Below, in pieces: positions 1 through 8,595 of a stretch of 64,000 nt of DNA. Location: the NCBI GenBank assembly GCA_021740105.1, contig JAIPAM010000003.1:62001-126000 (forward strand). The letters are read 5' to 3'. The position numbers and the translations under genes were made by a program. The notes under the pieces were generated by a model. That model was not told the origin of the DNA. It saw nothing but the letters and a program-made list of their open reading frames with translations, and did not search any database. Origin of the DNA: Flavobacterium sp. Lineage in GTDB: Bacteria; Bacteroidota; Bacteroidia; Flavobacteriales; Flavobacteriaceae. Within the stretch, counting starts at the first letter, position 1; every line of letters starts with the position of its first letter.

Positions 1-182
1 ACCCTTTGAGTTGGAGAATTTTCATCAAAAAAATCTGGATATTGATTTTCTAAATCTTGGAGTTGTTTTAACTTAACATCAAATTCAAAGTCGGAAATAG
101 TAGGTTGATCCAACACATAATAGTTGTAATTGTGCTGGTTTAATTCTTCTCGAAGATCGTTGATTGCTTGCTGAACATTCAT
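1..182 (-). CDS. ligA: NAD-dependent DNA ligase, N-terminal fragment (cut by window edge)
   Basis: The first 60 residues of a leftward protein that leaves the window at its left edge. Reading from the ATG at 182, the peptide has the pattern of LigA domain Ia: an Asn-Tyr-Asn-Tyr-Tyr segment, then a Phe-Glu-Phe-Asp segment, then SPTQRV at the end. In the family this subdomain binds the nicotinamide mononucleotide half of NAD+. The full enzyme seals nicks in replication and repair. The catalytic lysine and all later domains lie outside the window. The small membrane-protein gene ends 5 bp upstream, so the two may be co-transcribed. Confidence 0.9.
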   Translation of the reverse strand, partial: MNVQQAINDLREELNQHNYNYYVLDQPTISDFEFDVKLKQLQDLENQYPDFFDENSPTQR

Positions 183-187
183 ATAAA

Positions 188-457
188 TTAAAAAATACCA
201 ACAGATAAATCAACCCAAATAAGTAAAAACATAACTATTATTACAAAAATTGTAGTAATCTTAAACGTTTTATTTTTAAAGTTTTGAAGGGTAATTTCTA
301 TTAAAGTTAAAATAGTAATTAATAAAAAACTGGCCATAAAAAAATCAAAAAGTGTCCAATTGACCTCATCAGTAAATTGCATTGCAATTAAAGGAACAGA
401 TACTATTACAAATAGTATTAAAATATAAGTTACTATTCTTTTTGAAAAATTGAACAT
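188..457 (-). CDS. small membrane protein, three predicted TM segments
   Basis: An 89-residue, very hydrophobic protein with predicted membrane segments near residues 8-27, 38-58 and 66-86. Short charged stretches lie between them, for example a Lys-rich loop near residue 62. I recognise no catalytic motif and can assign no function. The stop codon lies 5 bp before the ligA start, and DUF6495 lies upstream on the same strand, so it may be part of a small operon ending in ligA. The ATG at 457 is the natural start because the first membrane segment begins at once. Confidence 0.7.
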   Translation of the reverse strand: MFNFSKRIVTYILILFVIVSVPLIAMQFTDEVNWTLFDFFMASFLLITILTLIEITLQNFKNKTFKITTIFVIIVMFLLIWVDLSVGIF

Positions 458-493
458 ATTATTTTTTTGTAAATATAGAAAATTGATGAATAT

Positions 494-967
494 CTAACCT
501 TCTATTATTCCATTAATTTGCTTAAATAATTGCCCATCACTCAGGAAAGCACCTTGTTGAATTAAACCAAAAAGCGATTGGTTTCTGTCTTCGGTAAATT
601 CTTTTTTACCTATTTTCATTTCAATAGTTTCGGTAAATAGATTATCGCTCAACCAATGTAATCCGTCTTTAGTCAAAAAATCAACTTCTAGAACTAATGA
701 TTTTAAAACGATAGACTTCACATGAGTATCAAAACAATGGAAAAGAAAAATATGGTTTTTTGAAAAATGCTCTAAAAATTCTGTTTTTGAAAGCACCCCT
801 TCCCAAACTAAATCAGAAAAAATGTCCAATTCTTGTTCAGCAACTTCTGGTTTTTCAATTTTTATTTGATCCCATTCCGCTTTATCGATAGCTTGGGTTG
901 CAAGAAAGTTGCTGAATTCAGCGTTCATTTCTTCAAATTGCTCTTTGGTAAGTCTAGCGTATTTCAT
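494..967 (-). CDS. DUF6495 family protein
   Basis: A soluble acidic protein of 157 residues when started at the ATG at 967 (MKYARLTKEQFEE). An in-frame ATG 39 nt further upstream would add 13 residues that do not look like the family start. From memory the opening and the later DIFSDLVWEG stretch match a Flavobacteriia-restricted family (DUF6495) of unknown function. There is no signal peptide or membrane segment. It lies between the ribosomal operon terminator and the small membrane protein before ligA. The function is unknown. Confidence 0.75.
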   Translation of the reverse strand: MKYARLTKEQFEEMNAEFSNFLATQAIDKAEWDQIKIEKPEVAEQELDIFSDLVWEGVLSKTEFLEHFSKNHIFLFHCFDTHVKSIVLKSLVLEVDFLTKDGLHWLSDNLFTETIEMKIGKKEFTEDRNQSLFGLIQQGAFLSDGQLFKQINGIIEG

Positions 968-1049
968 TTGTACTGAATTTATTTCACCATTTATTGTGAG
1001 ATGCATTATTTAAACAATTATAGAATCTGAAATAAATTCAGATTAAAAA

Positions 1050-1076
1050 AAAATCCCGACTTTCATCGGGATTTTT
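1050..1076 (-). terminator. rho-independent terminator of the rpsF-rpsR-rplI operon
   Basis: A perfect 9-bp stem (AAATCCCGA at 1051-1059, TCGGGATTT at 1066-1074) encloses a 6-nt loop. On the minus strand it is followed by a run of U. It lies 18 nt after the rplI stop codon. Confidence 0.9.
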
Positions 1077-1093
1077 AAATATGAATTTAGAAA

Positions 1094-1537
1094 TTATGCT
1101 TTTTCAGCAATGATTTCATATGATAATTCAACAATTACATCTCTGTGTAAACGAACAGAAGCAGCATATTTACCAGTTCTTTTCACAATTCCACTAGTGA
1201 TGAATTTTCTGTCAATTTCTTGACCACCTTTTGCTAAAGCTTCAGCGATATCAATATTGGTAATAGAACCAAATAATTTTTCACCACCTGCTTTTGCATA
1301 GATTTTAATTTCAATAGCTTTTAATGCTTCAGCTAAAGCTTGAGCATCACTTACTACTTTAGCTTCTTTATGAGCTCTTTGTTTTAAGTTTTCAGCCAAT
1401 ACTTTCTTTGCAGAAGCAGTTGCTAAATGCGCATAACCTTGAGGGATTAAAAAGTTACGACCGTAACCATTTTTTACTGTTACCACGTCATCTTTAAATC
1501 CTAAGTTTTGAACGTCTTTTTTTAATATAAGTTCCAT
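1094..1537 (-). CDS. rplI: 50S ribosomal protein bL9
   Basis: A 147-residue protein, the usual bL9 length. The N-terminal domain carries the family signature at residues 11-40 (NLGFKDDVVTVKNGYGRNFL followed by IPQGYAHLAT). A Lys/Ala-rich linker helix follows, then a C-terminal domain from about residue 75. bL9 binds 23S rRNA at the base of the L1 stalk and helps maintain reading frame. It is last in the operon with bS6 and bS18. The 64-nt gap to rpsR is longer than the 5-nt gap between the other two genes. It holds an inverted repeat that ends immediately before this ATG and is reported as a finding. An AAAGGA lies about 8 nt before the start. Confidence 0.98.
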   Translation of the reverse strand: MELILKKDVQNLGFKDDVVTVKNGYGRNFLIPQGYAHLATASAKKVLAENLKQRAHKEAKVVSDAQALAEALKAIEIKIYAKAGGEKLFGSITNIDIAEALAKGGQEIDRKFITSGIVKRTGKYAASVRLHRDVIVELSYEIIAEKA

Positions 1538-1588
1538 GTTGTTGTCCTTTGTTATTAGAAGTTAGTCCCGCAGAAGCGAAACAACAAC
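1538..1588 (-). promoter_or_regulatory. possible structured leader before rplI
   Basis: In the rpsR-rplI spacer the minus strand holds GTTGTTGT (1588-1581) and ACAACAAC (1545-1538), a perfect 8-bp inverted repeat. Its second arm ends at the base before the rplI ATG. A smaller hairpin (CGC-TTCT-GCG, 1570-1579) sits inside. The fold could hide the purine-rich AAAGGA and the start codon. The structure is seen in the sequence; a regulatory role is inferred. Confidence 0.4.
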
Positions 1589-1601
1589 TGTTAATTTTTA
1601 A

Positions 1602-1898
1602 TTATTTTAATAAATCCGCCACATATGGCATTAAAGCTAAGTGACGCGCTCTTTTTACAGCTACAGACACTTTTCTTTGGTATTTTAATGAAGTACCTGT
1701 TAAACGACGAGGAAGAATTTTTCCTTGCTCATTAACGAATTTCAATAAGAAATCAGCATCTTTATAGTCAATATATTTGATACCTGATTTTTTGAAACGA
1801 CAATATTTTTTTAATTTATTTGTTTCTATGTTCAAAGGCGTAAGATATCTGATATCTCCGTCTTTTTTTCCTGAAGCCGATTGTTGTAATGTTGACAT
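1602..1898 (-). CDS. rpsR: 30S ribosomal protein bS18
   Basis: A 98-residue bS18 with the family core from residue 40 on: an [13 protein letters not shown] stretch, then the [12 protein letters not shown] motif, then a basic [10 protein letters not shown] helix. bS18 pairs with bS6 and contacts the central domain of 16S rRNA. The N-terminal extension of about 20 residues is polar, as is common in Bacteroidota. The gene starts 5 nt after the rpsF stop and is clearly in the same operon. Confidence 0.98.
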   Translation of the reverse strand: MSTLQQSASGKKDGDIRYLTPLNIETNKLKKYCRFKKSGIKYIDYKDADFLLKFVNEQGKILPRRLTGTSLKYQRKVSVAVKRARHLALMPYVADLLK

Positions 1899-1903
1899 AA
1901 TGA

Positions 1904-2245
1904 TTACGCTTTAGATGATTTTAATTTAGCTCTTCTTCTTTCAGCCCAAGAAATTGCGTGTTTGTCTAAACTTACAGTTAAGAAACGCATAACTCTCTCG
2001 TCACGTCTAAATTCAGTTTCAAATGCAATAAGAACCTCTGCTGCAACTTTGAATTCGAATAAATGGTAAAAACCACTTTTCTTGTGTTGGATTTCGTAAG
2101 CCATCTTTTTTAGGCCCCAATCCTCTTTGGATACCATTTCTGCTCCTCTGGAAGTAAGAAAATCTTCAAATTTGCTTACTGTTTCCTTTACCTGAACTTC
2201 AGATAAAACGGGATTTAAAATGAAAACAGTTTCATAATGATTCAT
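1904..2245 (-). CDS. rpsF: 30S ribosomal protein bS6
   Basis: A 113-residue protein with the bS6 fold. It opens with [12 protein letters not shown], has the conserved [11 protein letters not shown] strand near residues 42-53 and a RDERVMRFL segment near 80-90. It forms a heterodimer with bS18 in the small-subunit platform. It is first in the rpsF-rpsR-rplI operon and has a strong Bacteroidota promoter 30-60 nt upstream. The inferred 5' leader is only about 25 nt, too short for the known S6:S18 autoregulatory motif. Confidence 0.98.
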   Translation of the reverse strand: MNHYETVFILNPVLSEVQVKETVSKFEDFLTSRGAEMVSKEDWGLKKMAYEIQHKKSGFYHLFEFKVAAEVLIAFETEFRRDERVMRFLTVSLDKHAISWAERRRAKLKSSKA

Positions 2246-2274
2246 AAAAATATATTTTATTGTTAAATTGGATG

Positions 2275-2305
2275 CAAAAGTAGCTTATATTTTTGAATTG
2301 GCAAA
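2275..2305 (-). promoter_or_regulatory. promoter of rpsF operon (TTTG-N19-TACTTTTG)
   Basis: On the minus strand a -33 TTTG (2305-2302) is followed by exactly 19 nt and a -7 box TACTTTTG (2282-2275). This is a perfect match to the Bacteroidota housekeeping promoter, placed a short distance before rpsF. Confidence 0.85.
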
Positions 2306-2376
2306 CAAACTGCCTAAATTTCTTTGCAACCGCTTATAGACTAATAAAAATAAGGGTTTGGCAACTTATTTACCTA

Positions 2377-4557
2377 CTAAAAATGGTATTTTATATTAAT
2401 TCCATTCCAGAAGTAGGCTTTGCTAGGTCCTGGATTTACGTCTGCTGCCATTCCGGGAGGAAAACCATTTCCTGGATCAAAATCATTAATACTTCCTCCC
2501 AGAAATAAAAAGGTATAATTGGTTTGATTGGTTAAATTATTTCCCGCAACGAAAAAATCTAAACTCATTTTTTTGTTATTCGTGGTTAACTTATAACCCA
2601 ATTTAGCATTGACTAACCCGAAGCCATTAACACTATTAGTATTTGCAAAATCAGAATAAACTTCACTCAAATAATTAAAGGTAGAATTTAAGTAAATTCC
2701 TTTTAGAAATTGAAAATCCAATCCTACTGAATATTTCTGTTTTGGAACACCCACCACCGTTTTATTAGAATAATCAGATAAAACCCCTCCTACTCTTGTT
2801 GAAAAATCAGTGTATTTGAAATCATAATAAGAAAAATTTACAAAGGATGTCACTTTAGAAATAATTGGATTCGATTTCATTTCATAAACATATCCAACAC
2901 TTGCCTCCAATCCTTTATTCAATTGATTTCCTGTATTAGCTGTGTAAGTATAATTCCCACCAGCGGGATTAGGTGCACTTAATTGAGTTAATTTATTATT
3001 GATATTCATATTAAATAGAGACACTTGATAATCGAATCGAGTGTTAAATAATAATCCTTGAGCTGAAAACTCAACCATTTTAGCTTTTTCTGCAACTAAG
3101 TCATCATTCGTCTTATTTAATGCTGCAATAAATGAAGTAGAAGCAGTTGGCGCATTGTACCCTTCACTATAACTTAAATTAAAGATTTGATCTTTAAATG
3201 TTTTTTGAACCGCAACATGTGGATTATAAGAAGTTGCAAACGATTTACTAAAGGAGGTGTTTTTGGTATTTCCAATAATCAAACCAGGCAAAGCCAATAA
3301 ATCAATACGATTGTAATCGATATGATTTGCACTTAAACCTAGTATTAATGATAAATCTACTTTTTTGAAATTGATTCGGTCGTGTATAAAAACAGATTGC
3401 TGATTGGTGGTGTATTTATAATAATTCCCTGGCGCAATTGGCAAAACCGTAAATGGATTATTTAAATCGCCTGTAAATCTAAAATTGGAGATTAAAGATT
3501 TGCACTGTTGAATTTCCGTTCCAAAATCCAATACATTTTCAATCGCAGTAGAGATGGAATTGGTTATAGTAAAAACAGATCGCATACCGTAATTTGGCGA
3601 ACTAAATTCTTCAGAAGCACCTGCAACAACTCTCTCAGATTCTGTTCCAGAATAAAACAGGACCGTAGAATTTTTAAATGTAGTGGAAAATTTATAATTA
3701 TTAATAACTCCAAAACGAGAAGATTGCATATTCAAATGTGCATTATTTCTAATGTAGGCATTGTTGCCAGGATCATTATTGGCATAGTAAAAGGAATATG
3801 GGATTTGACCCGAAATTCCTTCGTGAGAAAAATTATGACTTAAAAAAACCGAAACGGTTTGCTTATCAGTAAATTTAAAATCTCCTTTATAAGTAATGAA
3901 ATTCTTTAAACTTTTTCCATTTGGTCGAAATCCATCCGATTGTAAATGACCGTAATTAACAAACATTGAAGCATTATCTGTTACATAATCCAATCGAGTA
4001 TTGGTTTGAATTAAATTAAACGAACCAGTAGTCGTGTTTTGAGTTAAAGAAATTCCTTTTTCATCCGAATTTTTTAAATAAAAGCGAACTACTCCTCCTA
4101 CTCCTGCACCATACATTGTGGATGCTGGGCCCTTTATGACTTCAATATTATCGACTACTGAAAAATCAACATCGTCTAAAATGGTTACCCCTTCCGCATT
4201 CGTTAGAGGAATTTGATTGTAATAGGCTTTTACTCCCCAATTATTAAACTTCTGATCGTTTCCGTAACCTCTAATTACAATTCTCTGCCCACCCACTTGC
4301 GTCCTTTTATCCACTTGAACACCAGCCATTACTCCTAAACTTTGTTCTAGAAAGGCTGGATTATTTCTATTTAATTCTTGCGAAGACAACAACTCCGTGG
4401 ACTGACCGTGGCGCTTGAACTCACTTTGTTCTTTTACAATTTTTGGTCGCGCGTTAATAGTTACATTTCTCAATTGGTTAATTGAATCTTGTTTGTTTTG
4501 CGCTACTATTTGCAATGTAAATAAAGCAACTATTGTAAGTATTAACTTTGCTTTCAT
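2377..4557 (-). CDS. TonB-dependent outer-membrane receptor
   Basis: A 726-residue outer-membrane receptor. Residues 1-19 are a Sec signal peptide ending at a Gln. A plug domain follows to about residue 165, including VIRGYG and the EVIKGPASTMYGAG motif. The rest is beta-barrel rich in alternating aromatic strands, ending in a terminal Phe as BAM substrates do. There is no N-terminal carboxypeptidase-like or DUF4480 domain, and no SusD gene beside it, so a polysaccharide role is unlikely. Siderophore, haem or another metal complex is more likely, but the substrate cannot be read from sequence. It starts 43 nt after priA on the same strand and no riboswitch or Fur box was recognised. Confidence 0.9.
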   Translation of the reverse strand: MKAKLILTIVALFTLQIVAQNKQDSINQLRNVTINARPKIVKEQSEFKRHGQSTELLSSQELNRNNPAFLEQSLGVMAGVQVDKRTQVGGQRIVIRGYGNDQKFNNWGVKAYYNQIPLTNAEGVTILDDVDFSVVDNIEVIKGPASTMYGAGVGGVVRFYLKNSDEKGISLTQNTTTGSFNLIQTNTRLDYVTDNASMFVNYGHLQSDGFRPNGKSLKNFITYKGDFKFTDKQTVSVFLSHNFSHEGISGQIPYSFYYANNDPGNNAYIRNNAHLNMQSSRFGVINNYKFSTTFKNSTVLFYSGTESERVVAGASEEFSSPNYGMRSVFTITNSISTAIENVLDFGTEIQQCKSLISNFRFTGDLNNPFTVLPIAPGNYYKYTTNQQSVFIHDRINFKKVDLSLILGLSANHIDYNRIDLLALPGLIIGNTKNTSFSKSFATSYNPHVAVQKTFKDQIFNLSYSEGYNAPTASTSFIAALNKTNDDLVAEKAKMVEFSAQGLLFNTRFDYQVSLFNMNINNKLTQLSAPNPAGGNYTYTANTGNQLNKGLEASVGYVYEMKSNPIISKVTSFVNFSYYDFKYTDFSTRVGGVLSDYSNKTVVGVPKQKYSVGLDFQFLKGIYLNSTFNYLSEVYSDFANTNSVNGFGLVNAKLGYKLTTNNKKMSLDFFVAGNNLTNQTNYTFLFLGGSINDFDPGNGFPPGMAADVNPGPSKAYFWNGINIKYHF

Positions 4558-4600
4558 ATTTTTTTATAGATATTAGAGTACCAGTATTCAATAAATAAAT

Positions 4601-7054
4601 TTAATAAAAATCAACATTAACAATTACTCGAATGGATCTGTAGGCGGCAACAGCTTCAAAACTATTCAATATTTTTTGAAGTGTGTTTTTAGTCGTAACT
4701 ATTGATGTTGTCGAGGGTATTTTTACCATAATGGTTCGTATATATTCATTTCGAATACGGCTTATGGCAGGTTCTTCAGGACCCAAAACTGGCATAGGCA
4801 AACTTTGTTGCATTACTTGGTACAACCACATGGAACCTTCCTTTAATTTATCGTAATCTCGGTGTTTTAATGTGAGTTTAATTAATTTATAATAGGGTGG
4901 ATATTTATAAATTTCACGTTCTAAAAGCTGCTCATTGTACATGGATTCATAATCATTACGAGTTACTTGCTGAATCGTATTGTGGAGTGGTGTATAGGTT
5001 TGAATGATTACTTTTCCTTGTTTTTCAGACCTTCCTGAACGACCTGAAACTTGAGCCATCATTTGGAAACTTCTCTCGTAAGCCCTAAAATCTGGGTGGT
5101 AAAGCAAGTTGTCAGCGTTCATAATTCCTACCAAAGTAACGTTATCGAAATCCAACCCTTTGCCAAGCATTTGGGTTCCAACCAATATATCAATTTCGCG
5201 GTTTTTAAAACTGTCTATTATTTTTTCAAATCCAAATTTGCCTCTCGTAGTATCCTGATCCATTCTGCCAATTTTATGACTAGGAAATAATTCTACTAAT
5301 TCTTGCTGAATTTGCTCTGTTCCAAAACCTTTTGTAGTCAAATTAACGCTAGAACAAGCATGACAATTCGTTGGTTTTGCTATAGAATAGCCACAATAAT
5401 GGCAACGCAACTGATTTTTATGTTTGTGATAGGTCAAACTCACATCACATTGTTGGCATTGCGGAACGTGGCCACAGGTTAAACATTCTAAAAGAGGCGA
5501 ATAACCACGACGATTTTGAAACAAAATTACCTGCTCACCTAGAGTTAATGATTTGGTGATTTCTTCTATCAATACTTCGCTAAAATGACCTATCATTTTT
5601 TTTCGAAAATACTTGTCTTTTAGATCGACCAATTCAATTTCAGGAAGGCTTACCTTTCCATATCTTTCGAAAAGGGTAACTAATCCGAACTTTCCAGATT
5701 TAGCATTACTGTAAGACTCTACACTTGGTGTTGCCGATCCCAAAAGCACTTTGGCTTTTTGTAATCCAGCTAATACTATTGCGGCATCACGTGCGTGATA
5801 TCTCGGCGCAGGATCAACTTGCTTGTAGGTTTGTTCGTGTTCTTCGTCTACAATTACAAAGCCTAAATCTTTAAATGGAAGAAATAATGCCGACCGCGCT
5901 CCTATTACAATTTGCGCTTTTTCAGATTTATTAATTACCTGATTCCAAACCTCTACTCTTTCGTTATTACTATATTTAGAATGAAAAACAGCCACTTTAT
6001 TTCCGAAATGGGCACGCAATCTTCCCACCAATTGGGTCGTTAAGGCAATTTCTGGCAATAAATAAAGTACTTGTTTCCCATGGGCAAGATACTCTTCAAT
6101 AAGCTTAATGTATATTTCTGTTTTACCACTTGCGGTGACTCCGTGGAGCAGGCAAACTTCTTTATTTGATAACGATTCTTTGATGGAATTGAAAGCAGTT
6201 TCTTGGGGTGAGCTCAATTTTAGTTTCCCTTCATTAGATTCACCTTTAAAATTAACGCGATCTTCTTGAAGAAAATATTCTTCAAAAATATTTTTATCAA
6301 TAAGGGATTTAATAATGGTTGAAGTAGTTTGAGCAGTTTCAGCAAGCTTCTTAACTGTAATCGGTTTTTTTTCGGTTGCCGATAATTGAAAGTAAGACAA
6401 AATAACTTCTTTTTGTTTGGCGGCACCTTTAAGAGTGTCTAGTAATTGCTCTAATCCATTATTGGAGTCATATTCTTTACTCAATCGAACGTAACGAACT
6501 AATTTTGGCTTATAAGTTTCCAGCATTTCCTCTTGTAAAACCAAAATGTTTTTGTCAATTAGTTTTTGAAGAATGGGAAAAATGCTCTTCTTATTTAAGA
6601 TGGAAATAATATCTTGAACTTTTAAAGAGCTTTGATGCTGTAGCGCTTGATATATTAAATATTCATCGTCGGAAAGTTCCGATTCATCGACATCAATAGC
6701 TGGTTTTTGAGAGATTACTGTTTCGCTTTCTAGTAATAATGCACTGGGAATTGCACCACGAAAAACATCGCCAATAGCGCACATGTAATAGGAAGCAATC
6801 CATTGCCAATGGTCTATCTGGATTTGGGTTACTAGTGGCTTTTCGTCAAGAATTTGATGAATTTCTTTGGCATCATATAAGGTAGGTGCATTTTGATGTA
6901 ATTCTATAACTAATGCGGTGTAGATTTTACTTTTTCCAAAAGGTACTGCAACGCGCATTCCTTTTTTTATATAATGATATTCTGTTTCAGAAACACTATA
7001 AGTAAAAGTTTTGGCAAGAGAAAGTGGTAAAATTACTTCAACGAAAAATTGCAT
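4601..7054 (-). CDS. priA: primosomal protein N' (replication restart helicase)
   Basis: An 817-residue PriA. It has an N-terminal 3'-DNA-binding domain, then a superfamily 2 helicase core with Walker A GVTASGKT (about residues 304-311) and a DEEH box (about 400). A zinc-binding insert of paired cysteines (CLTCGH, CQQC, CHYCG, CHAC) spans about residues 520-570. A GFGTEQ motif and helicase motifs V-VI follow. PriA recognises stalled forks and reloads the replicative helicase. The DUF2147 gene ends 5 nt upstream, so both are probably on one transcript. All key motifs are intact. Confidence 0.97.
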   Translation of the reverse strand: MQFFVEVILPLSLAKTFTYSVSETEYHYIKKGMRVAVPFGKSKIYTALVIELHQNAPTLYDAKEIHQILDEKPLVTQIQIDHWQWIASYYMCAIGDVFRGAIPSALLLESETVISQKPAIDVDESELSDDEYLIYQALQHQSSLKVQDIISILNKKSIFPILQKLIDKNILVLQEEMLETYKPKLVRYVRLSKEYDSNNGLEQLLDTLKGAAKQKEVILSYFQLSATEKKPITVKKLAETAQTTSTIIKSLIDKNIFEEYFLQEDRVNFKGESNEGKLKLSSPQETAFNSIKESLSNKEVCLLHGVTASGKTEIYIKLIEEYLAHGKQVLYLLPEIALTTQLVGRLRAHFGNKVAVFHSKYSNNERVEVWNQVINKSEKAQIVIGARSALFLPFKDLGFVIVDEEHEQTYKQVDPAPRYHARDAAIVLAGLQKAKVLLGSATPSVESYSNAKSGKFGLVTLFERYGKVSLPEIELVDLKDKYFRKKMIGHFSEVLIEEITKSLTLGEQVILFQNRRGYSPLLECLTCGHVPQCQQCDVSLTYHKHKNQLRCHYCGYSIAKPTNCHACSSVNLTTKGFGTEQIQQELVELFPSHKIGRMDQDTTRGKFGFEKIIDSFKNREIDILVGTQMLGKGLDFDNVTLVGIMNADNLLYHPDFRAYERSFQMMAQVSGRSGRSEKQGKVIIQTYTPLHNTIQQVTRNDYESMYNEQLLEREIYKYPPYYKLIKLTLKHRDYDKLKEGSMWLYQVMQQSLPMPVLGPEEPAISRIRNEYIRTIMVKIPSTTSIVTTKNTLQKILNSFEAVAAYRSIRVIVNVDFY

Positions 7055-7059
7055 TTATT

Positions 7060-7488
7060 TTATTTTACACGTTCCCAGTATTGCGTTCTTCCCAATAAAG
7101 AAATACCTAAATAGCCACGAACTTTAAGTTTGTTTGGGCTTTCCAACTCAATATAACATTTATAAACTTTTCCAGATTTAGGGTCTAAAATTTTACCATC
7201 GTTATATTCTGAACCGTCTTTTACCAATCCTTTAATTATTATTAGACCTAAAACAGGTTTGTTGTGATCGTCACCAGGACAATCTTTACAGGTATTATTT
7301 CGATTTTTTGGGTTTAAAATTTCGACCACTTTACCATAAATTCTATTGTTGGATTCGAAAATTTCAACAACAGAAAGTGCTTTTCCAGATACCTCATCGA
7401 TGGTATTCCATTTACCTATTACTCCACGACTTTGTGCGTAGAAATTCATTGAAAACAATACTAAAACAATAACTCCAAGTTTTTTCAT
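7060..7488 (-). CDS. DUF2147 domain exported protein
   Basis: A 142-residue protein with a signal peptide (about residues 1-18, cleaved after FYAQ) and one DUF2147 domain. It begins with GKWNTIDEVSGK, has two cysteines in a CKDCPGD stretch near residue 68, and ends with GRTQYWER. DUF2147 proteins are lipocalin-like beta-barrels of unknown function. The cysteine pair may form a disulfide in the periplasm, which is inferred. Its stop is 5 nt before priA. Confidence 0.85.
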   Translation of the reverse strand: MKKLGVIVLVLFSMNFYAQSRGVIGKWNTIDEVSGKALSVVEIFESNNRIYGKVVEILNPKNRNNTCKDCPGDDHNKPVLGLIIIKGLVKDGSEYNDGKILDPKSGKVYKCYIELESPNKLKVRGYLGISLLGRTQYWERVK

Positions 7489-7502
7489 AATTTAAAAGTT
7501 TT

Positions 7503-7572
7503 TAGCCCCGATAGCAGCGGTATCCCAAGCTTTTTAGCTTGGATTTAGCGGATAGCGGGAATAGCTTCAAAA
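7503..7572. repeat. dispersed intergenic hairpin element, copy 1
   Basis: A 70-nt element with ends TAGCCCCGAT (7503-7512) and AGCGGGAATAGCTTC (7554-7568). An inner hairpin CCAAGC-TTTTTA-GCTTGG lies between them. The same end sequences enclose a different inner hairpin at 43133-43204. It fills most of the gap between two leftward genes. From memory, elements with these ends are scattered in Flavobacterium genomes, but I could not check this. Confidence 0.65.
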
Positions 7573-7576
7573 GAAA

Positions 7577-8485
7577 CTAATGGTTAATTTTATTAATTTT
7601 TAATTTACTAATTATAGAATTTAATTCAAATCCTAATAATAAGATCATACAATTGATCCAAATATAAAACATCATAATCAATAATGTACCAATAGAGCCA
7701 TAAAGTTCATTGTATTTTGAAAATTTAATTACCCAAATTCCGAAAAAATAAGAGGTAATTATGACCAAAATAGTGGTAAACATTGAGCCAATAGTTATTA
7801 ATGGTTGTTTGTTTTTATTTTTAGTTCCAAATTTAAACAAAATTGAGATAGTAATTAATATCATCAGAATTACGAAGGCATATCGACTTAAAATGATAAT
7901 AGGAATATTATCACTCAAAACGTCTTGAATCATTGTTTTTTGGATGAATACCTCAAAAATAACGATTGCTGAAACCGTAATTAACAGTAAAACAGACAGC
8001 ACTAATGACAATGCCAAGGCAATTAAATATTGCTGTAAAAAACCTCTTTTTACTAATACGTGTCGGGAGGATTCGAAACCCCCAAGAATAGCATTTAAAC
8101 CGTTGGCCATTAAAAATATAGATAAGAAAAATCCCGTTGATAGTAATCCTGATTGGCTATTATTTAGAATATCATTAATAATACTGAATATTGCATCGTA
8201 GGTATTTGGAGGCACGCCGTCTTTGACAAATTCTAAAAAATCAGTTTGAAAGCCTTCAATTGGAATAAAAGGAATAAGGTTCAAAATGAATAAAGCGAAG
8301 GGAAAAAGTGCCATAAAAAAACTAAAAGCAACGGCACTGGCATGATAAGAAAGTGCGCCTTCGAAAATCCCGATCGAATACATTTTTATTAAATCGTAGA
8401 ATGATAATCCGTGGAGCCACATCGGTTTGATGCGTTGTAACACATGAATTATATTTCTTAGCACCGGAACTTCTTCAAATTTCAT
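7577..8485 (-). CDS. YihY/virulence factor BrkB family membrane protein
   Basis: A 302-residue integral membrane protein with about six predicted helices. It has the YihY/BrkB-family feature SYHASAVAFSFFMALFP near residue 42 and a hydrophobic C-terminal segment GTLLIMMFYIWINCMILLLG. The family is often misnamed ribonuclease BN; that activity belongs to another protein. Its biochemical role is not settled. It is separated from DUF2147 by the dispersed hairpin element. The ATG at 8485 gives the expected cytoplasmic N-terminal stretch before the first helix. Confidence 0.9.
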   Translation of the reverse strand: MKFEEVPVLRNIIHVLQRIKPMWLHGLSFYDLIKMYSIGIFEGALSYHASAVAFSFFMALFPFALFILNLIPFIPIEGFQTDFLEFVKDGVPPNTYDAIFSIINDILNNSQSGLLSTGFFLSIFLMANGLNAILGGFESSRHVLVKRGFLQQYLIALALSLVLSVLLLITVSAIVIFEVFIQKTMIQDVLSDNIPIIILSRYAFVILMILITISILFKFGTKNKNKQPLITIGSMFTTILVIITSYFFGIWVIKFSKYNELYGSIGTLLIMMFYIWINCMILLLGFELNSIISKLKINKINH

Positions 8486-8550
8486 TTAGAATGTAATTTT
8501 TACAGAATGCTAATTTAGAACTAATTTCGCTAATCTGAAAGCATCTTAGT

Positions 8551-8583
8551 TTTGTAAATAATAAAAATAGTTTATTATCTTTG
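8551..8583 (+). promoter_or_regulatory. promoter of the phosphoribosyltransferase gene
   Basis: TTTG (8551-8554) and TATCTTTG (8576-8583), separated by 21 nt. The -7 box covers the upstream in-frame TTG at 8581, which rules out that codon as a start and supports the ATG at 8596. Confidence 0.65.
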
Positions 8584-8595
8584 AAAAAAAAATCC

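Noticed and set aside
3508..3843. A 111-codon frame opposite the TonB receptor gene
   Set aside because: Shadow of the receptor; basic, with no recognisable domain.
7577..8485. Calling the YihY-family protein ribonuclease BN
   Set aside because: That old name was based on a mistaken gene assignment; the protein is an integral membrane protein without nuclease motifs.
8581..8595. TTG start giving a five-residue longer phosphoribosyltransferase
   Set aside because: The codon lies inside the -7 promoter box, so it would not be in the mRNA.
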